From positions 1-55,998 of the forward strand of contig JABANN010000181.1 of NCBI GenBank assembly GCA_013115125.1: a stretch of 55,998 nt of DNA. Reading direction: 5' to 3'. Position 1 is the first letter of the stretch, and each line of letters opens with the position of its first letter. Positions 10,047-20,228 of the stretch are shown piece after piece. The position numbers and the translations under genes were made by a program. The notes below the pieces were generated by a model. The model saw only the letters and a program-made list of their open reading frames with translations. It was not told the origin of the DNA and searched no databases. The stretch comes from Perkinsus olseni (taxonomy: Eukaryota > Perkinsozoa > Perkinsida).

Positions 10047-12375
10047 CTATTGCTGTGAGTGCTGCTCATCGTTCTGCCGTTGCTCCTCCTCGTCATCGGG
10101 CCGACCTTCTGTTCGGTTCTCGATTTGTTGCTGCTGCTGTTGTTGTTGTAGCTGCTGTTGACGCTGCAAGGCCAAAGCTGCTGCCCGGTAGTCATTTCCG
10201 AGCTGGGCTGCTATCATCGCTACTGCTGCGTTTTGATCAGCGACCGAAGCTCCTTCCTGGTGGACCACTGGATCCGGTCTGAAGATATCCACGTCAAGCC
10301 CCCAGCCGACCATCGCCGACACGCTCAAATCCCATCATGATGATGATGCATAGCACGAGCTTAGTACTACCTCGCTGGGGGCAACAAGGGGGGCGGTACA
10401 TCGCGACTGATCCTGAATACAGTCCTGCCTGCCTGTACTGTGAGAACCGGGGCTTTCGGAGATTCTGCTCCCTCGGCCGGTTCGGCTGAAACAACGACCG
10501 CAATGGAAGGCAACGTCACAATTTTGAGCCGATCGACAGAGACAGTCACTAAGTTTCCAGCAACAACGGCATGGCCGAATACTCCCTCTAAGCAGATGAA
10601 TCCGACAAAGTTGACCGAGAACGGAACCTTACGTGGTAGTGCAGCCTCGATCACTCGCGGCCTTCGCAGAGCAACAAGGGTGCCAAATTTGGAGTTGTGG
10701 TCCTCTAGGACAAACCGACCATCTTCCGTAAATGATACAGTGGCATGCCAGCGGGAGATGGAGACCTGACAGATCAAGCTCGCGGCGCGGTGACACTGAG
10801 GACTCCACCCACATCCGCGATTCGAACGTCACTTTCGTGGCCTCTCCCGAGGCGCAGCATCTTCTTCCCAGCGAGCGATATGACATAGACTCCTCTGGCA
10901 TGGACAGACGACTGGCTGTCAGTACCTACAGCGAGGCCTTTGGAAGGACGCTTCAGATAAAGGCACGACCTTCAGTTTGACCACCGCCGATAGGATCAAC
11001 TCTCATCATGTTCTCCAAGACCATGTATGGCGCTCGCGTCTCCGGCATTGGCACCTGAGAGAAGGAAGAATGACAATACCCTGAGGTTAGATGAACCTAC
11101 TAGCAGCTCCACATGGCCATCATGGAGCTTCACGTAGAGAGGGTAGTTGGTACGGCACAGTTCACACGCAAGCTGTCGAAAGAGATATCTAAATCAACCA
11201 ACACTGAGACCCTACAAGGTGACTCTCCCAACTACGTATGAGCCGGCCCTTGCTGCTCGGAGCCTGAGGTAAAGGAAGATCCGCATATGGCCACTGGGAA
11301 GACTAAAGATACTACCGGAATTGAGACTGAGTCGGCCCTCTACCCAGTGTCGTAGGCACCCCAAGTGGACATAGCGAATCGATCCCCGACACGCGCAGGC
11401 CTCAACTAACGGGTCCTCATCCGAACCGCTGGCCTGAGAGGAGAAAACAGGAAAATCTACGTCTTCGCCCTTCACTGTGAGCATACCTCTAAAAGACAAA
11501 TCCTGCAAGGCATCCCATCGGCTTCGGGAGGAGCGCAGGTGGCCATGGAGGTTTGAGACTCCGGGCCCATGAGGTCAGGCCTCACCTAGGGAGGACTGGC
11601 GGTGAGGGCGAAGGGTTGGTGTGGTGAACTCACTAGCTCCTCTGATTCGTCCCCGCAGAGCTGACGAACCCTCAGTTTAAAGCGACCTAGTTTCACGACA
11701 TCTCCTTCGCTCATGCTGTACGGACCAAGCTGAAAAATGAAACATTACCTCCGGAGTATCTTAGGTTGATGCATGAAAGATGCAAAATAGCTCAGGGAGC
11801 AGCTCGGTGGTCGATTGCGCCTACGTCTCTGATAACCATCCACAATTTCTTAGCCGACCATCGAGACCCTTCAGGCTGTTTCTCTGCCGGTTGTATGAGG
11901 TATCTGACCGCCATCAAGCATCTCTCGAGACTACAAAGCATGGCAATTAACAAGACCAGAGACATTCCGCTGCCAAAACCAAGTCGATGCCTCTGGTAAC
12001 CGTGGAGGGAAAAAGAAAGGTTGATGGTTGGCAAGCATACCGTGGTAAGCCCAGGCTACTACTACTTGGTGTCAAAATTAACGCATTTCAAAAGGTAGTC
12101 AGTGTGCTCAGCAGGTTCCACTATCTCCCCATTGTCAGCTTCCATCGACACCTCTCCTGAAGCATCGCGACAGCCCTGTTTCTGCTGTCTGGAGAAACCA
12201 CTTCGAACCCGAGTACGATGGCCTTACCATTTCGCCTGATGAACCGTGCATTACCGACAACTTGGAAGTTGGACTTGGTTATGTTGCGGCTCTCGTAGTC
12301 GAAGAGCTCATGAGAGTCTCTGGTCCATGTAGTGCTCTCAATGTGGATGGGAGGCGGAGGTGCATTTCGTGACAT
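10047..12375 (-). CDS. RING-CH (RINGv) and FHA domain protein with polyQ tail
   Basis: Multi-exon gene read from 12375 down to a TAG at 10047. The N-terminal exons (12375-12150 and about 12010-11793) carry an FHA-like strand region (NFQVVGNARFI, VLGFEVVSPD, GFGSG, KLWMVIRDV), continued near 11730-11650 (EGDVVKLGRFKLRVRQL). A RINGv zinc finger is split by introns: CRIC at 11508-11497, then ACACRG and YVHLGCLRHW, then CELCRTNYP near 11170. A second, canonical FHA follows: RLGRGHESDVRIAD, an intron with donor GTGGGT, then VSISRWHATV and NSKFGT. The C-terminus is glutamine-rich (about 10180-10050). RINGv domains usually act as E3 ubiquitin ligases and FHA domains bind phosphothreonine, so a phospho-directed ligase is a reasonable inference. 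Exon borders around 10980-11100 and 10380-10650 are uncertain. Confidence 0.8.
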
Positions 12376-12604
12376 TAATAGTAAGGGGCGGACAGCAAGG
12401 GGACCGACTGAGCCATTCGTAATAACAACGACAGGGGTAAATCCATCGCTCTACGTCGCGCCACAGGGTCCCTCAGAGACTTGCCCGTGGTGAGAGCTAG
12501 CGACAAGCGTCAAGGTTGCCGGATATGTCAAGAGGCACCCGATTTCAATCGGAGATGCCTAATTGCATTTAGCGCTCGCCCTAAATCCTTTGTTCCAGGC
12601 TCTC
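12376..12604. other. Short divergent intergenic region
   Basis: Lies between the start of the minus-strand RINGv-FHA gene and a candidate plus-strand gene. No motif recognised; presumably promoter sequence. Confidence 0.35.
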
Positions 12605-13108
12605 CGTCTCCAGCCCTCTACCGAAGCTGACTCTGTTGCTTCCACTGACAGTCATTCATGCTTGATGGACGGTCCGCTGTAGTCTGGGGGGGACTTAGGC
12701 ATTTTCGCGGTCCTTTTTGTGGTATGACCGGGTCAACTCCCTCTACTACAGTCCAGGTGGCCGACCCCCTCCGCCCCAAGTACGTCAACACTACCGGAGT
12801 TGTCAACACAGCCGTCCTTGGCATCAGCGGCGCGTGGTAGGGCTTTCCATGGTGGGGGCTTCTGTCCCGACTAGCCCCTTCTAGGTTGTACTTCTACTGC
12901 GTCCCGCTCCGTCGTAAGGAGTGGTACGATATTATGATGGACTATGTTCATCACAAGAGGACTCAGTACGCTTCCAACGTGCCGGAAAGGGCGGTCCGGA
13001 CGGCGCTGAGGGTCCTCAAGTGAGTTCAAAGGCCTGCTAACCACAGGGGACCTGGTATCTTTGGCAGGCTTCGATGAGGTTGGAAGTTGCAGAGAGAAGA
13101 TACTCGCC
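12605..13108 (+). CDS. Unidentified gene, probable 3' exons
   Basis: The best evidence is the exon at about 12882-13020, which encodes an ordinary-looking protein stretch (LYFYCVPLRRKEWYDI, then MMDYVHHKRTQY). It is joined upstream by a 42-bp GT-AG intron to an exon encoding VQVADPLRPKYVNTTGVV (about 12755-12838). A 27-bp candidate intron with a CTAAC branch-like motif lies at 13020-13046. The start is not found and an upstream exon (STEADSVASTDS, from about 12603) is only probable. I do not recognise the family. The gene ends about 100 bp before the kinesin start on the same strand. Confidence 0.35.
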
Positions 13109-13208
13109 ATGGCGTGATGTTAGGTTTATTTTATTTCCACTGCAAGTGTGTTGCGTAGGCTAATAGTGGAGGCCTGCATCAGCAGTAGTAGTTTCTGTTA
13201 GAGTCACG

Positions 13209-16200
13209 ATGGTAGCAGAAGCAGACAACATCAAAGTGGCGGTTAGGGTCCGCCCCTTCAGTGCTAGAGAGATCGACCTGGGTGCTCACAGCACCATCAC
13301 GATGTCTGGTCGTGAATGTGAGACCGGGGTCAATCTACGGCACCTTCAAGAGAATATCTTGCGAGTCAGGTAAGGTTGTGAGTGACGAAAGCGGCGTAGC
13401 GTCAGTGGCTGGGGCTCGTGAAGGGAAGCAAGTGCAGACCAAGACCTTTGCCTTTGACTACTGCTACAATAGCATGGACCGGACCTCATCGAACTTTGCT
13501 GATCAAAACAAGGTGGGTGCCACTGGACCGCACTCGCTACTGCTTCCGAGCGGAATAGCAGTACACAGTATAGCAGTACTAGTACATCCTTTGAGTAAAT
13601 AACAGTACTTGTAGCTACTTCCACCTAGGAGTACTACCTCAGTACCAGCAGGTTTACAACGATCTCGGCGAGGCGGTATTGGGTAACGCTCTTCAAGGGT
13701 ACAACGGCTGTGTCTTCGCTTACGGGCAAACGGGGTCGGGGAAGAGCTACTGCATGCTGGGAGGAAAGGGAGACCCGGGTACGCAGGCTAAGGCCTAGGG
13801 GCGATAGCTGACTCTGCTGTGGCGATCAGGAATTATTCCGCGCATAACGAAGGCTCTGTTCACTGCTGCTGCTGGCAAGGGCAAGAAGGAGGGCTATGCT
13901 CAGACCAGGGTGTGGGTCTCCTACCTCGAGATTTACAATGAGAGAATAAAAGATCTGCTAGCGACTGAACAGAGGGATGGTAGCAGAGGGAATAGTCGTT
14001 GTTGGCGGCGAGACGATCACTTTAGGGGAGACAGTGGCGATATATGACAAGCCTGGCAGCGGCGTCTTGGTGTCGGGCATGGTCGAAGCCGCCGTCGATA
14101 GCATCAAGGAAGTCAAGGGACTGTTGGACTATGGCACTGCTCAGCGGTGGGGTTATTGAGAAGGGCGCTGGTCTGGTGTCACGCTTGACCCTTTAGGGCG
14201 GTTGGAGCCACTAACATGAATGCCCAGTCGTCTCGTTCTCACGCCGTGTTCATACTACGACTACAGAGGGTGTCTGCGGATCCTGCTGTCAAGCCGGACT
14301 TGGACGCTAGGTCAGAGATCGCTGCTCCCTTCTTGAGCGTCATTGTATTGGGGTCTCAGAATCAACCTGGTGGACCTGGCGGGCAGCGAGAGGCAGGACA
14401 AGAGTGGTGCCAGCGGCGGACGGCTGAAGGAGGCCATCGCCATCAATCAGAGTCTCTCGACGTTGGCTAGGGTGATAAGTCCAGCTGCCATAGCGTTGGT
14501 AGAGATTGGGGTTCAGGTTATATCCGGCCTGGCCGAGAACAAGACCGCCCATATTCCCTTCCGAAACTCGAAGCTCACCTTCCTGTTGAAGGACTCACTG
14601 TCGGGGAACAGCAAGACATTCATGGTTGGTTATAAGATTCTTCGCTGTGCGCGAAGATTCCCGCCAGGTCGCCTGCATATCCCCGGCTTTGACGGAGTTG
14701 TCTGAGACCGTGTCTACGCTTCGCTTCGCTCACTCAGCGAAAATGGTGAAGACCCGTGCCAGGCAGAATACGATCAAGGTGGGGGCTGTTCACGACTTGA
14801 CTGCCTCGGGAGCGACTCGGCCTCAGGCTGATGCCGAGATGGAAGCCCTGAGGAAGGAACTCAAGGACCTGGGACAGCAGTTGTCTACTCATGATGGCAG
14901 CATGAAGGACTCCCGCCACAGCGAGGAACAGGACGATGAGATCAGGCGTCTCAAGGTGGGGCGTGTGGGCAGGGCTGGGAAGGGTAGGGGCCTTTGCATG
15001 GTAGGCTGAGCTAGAGGAGAGAGAGCAAAGAATGAAGACGATGGCTACGGACTTCGAAGAGCAGCTTAAAGCAGCGCGAAAGGCAGCTGAAGAGAGGGCT
15101 AAGAGGCTCGAGAAACAGGGTCTTGTGTCCACGGTGAGACGGTCTGGAGGGGGGGGGGGCGCTCGGATGGAGGATACATCTTCAGGAGAGCATCGCTAAG
15201 GATAAGCCGTACCTACTCAATGTCTCTTCGGATCCGATACTGAATGGCACTCTGGCGTGGCAGCTGGACCGCAGCGCTGGGGGGATCCTCTTGGGTAGCG
15301 ACAAGAAGAGGGATAAGGTGATGATGGATGGGGGACGACAGGGGTGGGCCCGACAGTGGTGGTGATGATGATCAGATTGTTGTGGTTGGGTTGGGCATCC
15401 CTGATGGAGAGCCCCTATGCAAGTTTACGGTGTCGGATGCTGCTGACCAGCACACAACGGTCGAAGTTCTCTCTGATGAGGGTGTGGTGACTCTCAACGG
15501 CCTCAAGCTTCACAAGGGAGGGCAGCCCACGAAATTGTAGTACCTGGAGATTCTCGGGCGCGCGCTTTTTTCATTGTGTATATCCGCTCAGACGGCATTT
15601 GGACAACCTTGTGTGCGGCAAGGCCATCATGTTGCGCATGCACTACCCGAAAATGGGAGGCTCCAGGCAGACCTTCGAGGAAGCTCTGTCGAAGACCTTC
15701 GGGGCCCTTGTACAGGAGAACCATCTGCCTTCAGAGCTGGCTCACTACCTGCAGAAAGCAAGGCACAAGTAAGGTCGCCCGGCGCTGCGTTGTTGTTGAT
15801 CTGAGGGCCTTCGGTCAGGTGGGGGAAGAGTGGCAAGGAGTATAAGCTCATCGAAGAGTTTGCTGTGGTGAAGTTGTTCCCCTTGGTAGACGAGGCCAAC
15901 CTGATTTCTAAGGACATGTTCCCTTGTCGAAGGTAGCGTCAGTTGATGTTGCTGGGCGGTTTGATGACGATGCTGGGCAGGTTCGAGTTCAACGTTGAGA
16001 TTTTTGTGGACAGGGTGTGTCCTGAGGGAGAGATCCTCGACCCGGAAGACTATGTCTTTGCGAGACTAAGTCGCCAGACGTCCCCCGGGTCTACGGATTT
16101 CAAATCCATCTGTGGGCATGGCATTGGTTATTGGTAGTAGCGTGAGAGTGCTGGTCATGCAGGTACTTTGACGTACTCCCAGCTGGAGGGTCGGCTGGAG

Positions 16201-16666
16201 GTCATGCGGGAGATCTACCACGTCTTTCACAAGCTGGCGCCCCACGAGCGGGCCAAGCTGTGTGGCGTCAAGGTGACGGTGTGCGTACTGGAGTTGTGGT
16301 CTTCGATGTTCATGGCAGGCACCGAGTAACCCCAAGGAGAAGGTGGATCTCCATCTCCACCCGGACTCGGACCCTTGGCTGCCGCATGCGATCATTCGAG
16401 AGGAAGTCATCGTCCATGATAAACCGAAGGTGCCGGCAACAGCCCCTCCCCCACCCAGTAGTAGGAAGGAGGAGGGTAGACAGAGCCCTCCCGAGCAGCA
16501 ACCCCTGTTGGAGCGTGACGATACCTCGGAGAGTGATGAGGACTATGCGGTAAGAAGAATTGCCCTGCCAACGGCATATTCACCATCCCGGGATTCGTCG
16601 GCACGCGAAGATGGATGGCTCGAGACTGTCTATTGCCTCTCAGGAGTATACGCAGTTCTCGTATAA
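13209..16666 (+). CDS. Kinesin-3-like motor with FHA-like domain
   Basis: Starts at 13209 with [11 protein letters not shown], the first strand of the kinesin motor. Many short introns. Motor motifs in order: P-loop GQTGSGKSY (about 13727), [11 protein letters not shown] (about 13930), switch [11 protein letters not shown] (about 14214), switch [10 protein letters not shown] (about 14365), then [16 protein letters not shown] and TLRFAHSAK (about 14720). A short coiled coil follows (about 14830-15120). Next is a segment starting [11 protein letters not shown], the hallmark opening of the FHA region of N-terminal-motor kinesin-3 proteins, running through [10 protein letters not shown] (about 15510). 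The C-terminal part is rich in proline and acidic residues. It should walk on microtubules as a cargo motor. The 3' end is uncertain: either TAA at 16664 or, if GTAAGA near 16551 is a donor, about 16735. Confidence 0.87.
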
Positions 16667-16735
16667 GAGAGCTCGCTCGGACAACTGGCGAGCGTGGATA
16701 TGCTTCGGTGGCCGCTTTGTAGGTGAAACTTCTTA

Positions 16736-16936
16736 GAACTTATCATCAAGCCATGTTAATAGTGTATAAGGTGTTACTTCATGCGCAGTTGTCGCCGCCA
16801 AAAACCGCAACTCAGAGGTTCGAGTTGTAAATAAAGAAGTTCATTTTCGCCGTCGTTGAAAAGGCTGTGAGATATGCTTGGTCTCAGTGAATTTCGTGGC
16901 GCGCGAGATCGGTGGTAGTTTGATTGGCTTTACATA
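16736..16936. other. Intergenic, kinesin to MRE11
   Basis: No gene seen. It probably carries the kinesin 3' end and the MRE11 upstream region. Confidence 0.4.
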
Positions 16937-19900
16937 ATGGCATCTTCCGACGGTGATGGTGACGGTGCATCTTTGATGCGGATAATGATCATCACCGACA
17001 ACCACGTGGGCCACAAGCAGGTGACTTCGCCATGACCGCTGCGCCCAGTAATTATCAGTGCCTTTGCTGGGAACAGGACGACCCCGTGAGGAGCCTGGAC
17101 TCTGTCTGTGCGTTCGAGGAGGCCATGCAGAGAGCGAAGTTAGCGCAAGTTGATCTCGTAGTTCACGGTGGTGATCTCTTCGATATTGCAAGGTGAGCTA
17201 GAGGTGTCAGAAAATCGTTTCTCCTAGGTGGGAAGGGGGCATGGTCTTCAATCAGGCCAGATCGTTTGACCATGAAGCAAGTGAACGAGATACTGCGGCA
17301 GACCGTCATGGGAGACCAACCTATTCGGATAGAGGTCAGCATCGACCTAAGATACCACAATTCTGAGGTGGTCTCTAGGTCCTCCCCACCCAAGACGAGA
17401 ATGGCGTCGTCAGGGATGAGCCGCCGAACTACGAGGATCCCAACTACAACGTCGGCCTGCCAGTGTATACTTGCTGAGTCTCTATGCCTTGCCCGACTGC
17501 TTATCGTCAGGTTCATGATTCATGGCAATCATGATGAGCCAGGGGGAGCTGGGAACATGTCGGTGATTGATTTGCTACATACGAATCGGCTGGTGCGTAC
17601 TGCTGTCCTCGGGTTGCCCGCGGTCTATTGGTTAGCTCTCGCAAATTGGCGTTCACTCACGATACTCGCTGCTGGGTCAGTGAGGAAGCGCGTTTGCTGG
17701 TCAAAGAGCTTCTCAACTGTCATTACCCTGAGCCTCTCACTTGTGACTGTGAGATTGCTCGCTTCAGGTCAACTACTTCGGCCAGCAGATGGACCTCGAC
17801 CGCATCGTTATCAGGCCGATACTAATACAAAAGGGCGAGACGAAGCTAGCTCTCTACGGCCTGGGCAACATGCGAGATGAGCGGCTCAACCGAGCCATCA
17901 ACGCTGGCAAGGTGGGGTCGCTGCGTCTCGCTGTTCACGAGGCAATCTGAGGGTTCAGGTCAGATTCGAAATCCCGCCTGGTCGCGGCGACTCGGAGTCG
18001 GAGAGTGAGTACTTCTCGGTTATGTTGGTGCATCAGAATCGATATAAAGGGGTGGCGGGAGGCGTCCCTGGGAGCAGCTCCCTGCAGAACTCACAACTGC
18101 CGAGTACACTAAGATGGTGTCGTCGTCGTTACCATGTGTGGCGTGTTAGGCTTCCTCGACTTGGTCGTTTGGGGACATGAGCATGAGTCCATAGTCGACC
18201 CGGTGGAGACTGCTCAGGGGTTCTCCGTGCTGCAGCCCGGATCATCAGTATGTGTGGAGAAGCCGAGGGTCGGTCGCTCAGCGTTGTCTTTGTAGGTGCA
18301 GACCTCGCTGTCCGCTGGTGAGAGCCTTCCCAAGCACATCTTCCTATTGGAGCTGCTCAAGGGCCGCGGCTGGCGGACAACTCCCATACCGTTGACCAGC
18401 CCGCGACCGCTGCTGGTCCAGGACGTGGTGAGGGCACTTCTCATGACCGCTGTTGACGATGGCTGTCAGTCTATGAAGGAGCTGATTGCTCAGAGAGAGA
18501 GTCGACCGGACGGCAGCGGCGAGAAGATGGAAGAACTGGTGGGTTCCACTCGACCGTCTGCTCGCCCTCGAGGTCACTGGCAGTCTGTAGGCATGGAATT
18601 CCCTCAGCGATGTAGTGAGAAGGATGGTGGCTCATGGCAAGGAGCTCGGCAAGGCACAAGTATTGGCCTACAAGAAGTGGCTGGAGGACAACAATTTGAC
18701 GCCACTGTACAAGCGGGACTCGGATCGGGCGGTAATACATCGCTGGACTGGCCGTTGGGGGCCACCGGCTGTGGTCAGGTCCGGCCGCTGATTCGAGTGA
18801 GAGTGGATGTGACGGTGGACGAGGGTGATGATGAGGGTGGTGGCGTGTCCGGCCTGCCTGTTGGGAGCAGCTATCCCGTGATACCGAACCAAAAATTTGG
18901 GCAGCAGTTTCTCGAGGAGGTTGCCAACCCGGCCGATATACTGTTGTTCCATAAGAAGAAGAAACGACCAGTGCGGCAAAGAAAGAATGAGCGTAGGGCG
19001 TGCGCGTGCGTGCAGGTTTTCAACTTTCTGCCGTTGTCAGTCCAATTGAACCTAGAGGAGCATGTATCAGCTGGAGAGAGTGATGATACAGCAGCCGACA
19101 GGGACCTGATGCAGGATATCATTTTTAACTACGTCAATGGCGCTGACTGCCTTGACCTCATCCCTGAGACGCGGCTGAACGAAGTGGTCCAGGAGTAGGC
19201 CCCGCAGCAGGCCCAGGTCGATGAGCACTCTTCGCGGTTGGTAGGTATGTACACAAGAACGAGACCACGGCTATCACGCACTTCGTGACCGACGTCGTGA
19301 AGCAGACTAGCGAGTCGATAGAGGCAGACAGGAGTCACGTACCAGCACAGGAAGGGGTCATCAGGGAGGCCGCTAGGACGAGGGCGGAGGGCGTCCGCCG
19401 TACCGCTGTCGAAGGGGCGCCGCAAGTAGGTTGCGCTTCACACCCTGTCTTTGCTATGGTTTCCGCTTGGTCAGTTTGACGGCGGGAGGGCTTCGGGTAG
19501 GGTGGACGGAGAGCTGTCCTCCCCGGCAGCATCGTCATCGAGGGGATCTTCGACGACTACCAACAGCAGAGGGAGGCTCCCTCTCGTCAAGGACGAGTTC
19601 GATGAGTCCGACGAGGAGTTCCGATCGGTGGTCCCCGCCAAACCGAAGGGAAGGGCTAAGGCGAAGGCGAAGGGGAAGGCAAAGGCGAAGGCGAAGACCA
19701 AACCCAAGGCCAAGAGCGCCTCGAGGGCCACGAAGCGAAGTCGAGATCAGCATCCAGCCGCATCCAGTGGGGCAGCCGCGGCTCCTGTTTCTAACGAGCC
19801 CAAGCGAGTAAGGACGGCGAGTACGGCTGGTCCCAGCAGCTTCGCCGCCTTCCTCAATGCTGACTCGGACGATGACTCGGATGAAGATCCCATCGAGGAC

Positions 19901-19999
19901 AGCTGTCCCTCTTCCTCAGCACGGAGCTCCGTACCTCCGCCTGCCGCCAGGGTCTTGCCCTGGGCCGGCCAGCCGAGAAAGACTATGAATAAACGATAG
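16937..19999 (+). CDS. MRE11: MRE11 double-strand break repair nuclease
   Basis: Multi-exon gene; exon 1 is 16937-17020 and ends at HVGHKQ. All five phosphoesterase motifs are readable across exons: TDNHVGH, GGDLFD (about 17170), IHGNHDEP (about 17520), VHQN (about 18030) and VWGHEHES (about 18170). LQPGSSVQTSLSAGE follows, as in MRE11 proteins, then the cap region with PLIRVRVDVT and QKFGQQFLEEVANPADI (about 18890). The last exon encodes an acidic and then strongly basic tail with alternating lysine-alanine repeats (19640-19720) before ending at 19999. MRE11 works with RAD50 and NBS1 at DNA ends in the nucleus. The lysine-alanine tail resembles a histone-like DNA-binding tail and is unusual for the family. 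Confidence 0.93.
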
Positions 20000-20064
20000 T
20001 TTCTTGCAGCCTCTCTGCGTGTTGAGTTCACACCAGTAGTCATGTCACGCGTGCTACAACCCGT

Positions 20065-20114
20065 GCGTGCAGACGATGATTCGGGCGTTGCGTGCAGACG
20101 ATGATTCGGGCGTT
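20065..20114. repeat. 25-bp exact tandem duplication
   Basis: The unit GCGTGCAGACGATGATTCGG plus GCGTT occurs twice head to tail (20065-20089 and 20090-20114) with no differences, between the MRE11 stop and the AP2-domain gene start. The identity suggests a recent duplication. Confidence 0.9.
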
Positions 20115-20228
20115 GAGGAATCGTAAGAAAGCAAGAATCAGTAATCTTGATTTGGCTGAACTTGCGTGCTCCGTCCTGAAAGACGTGCTTGCTACCTGCT
20201 CTCACTTTAGTTGTTCTTTCCCTGACTA

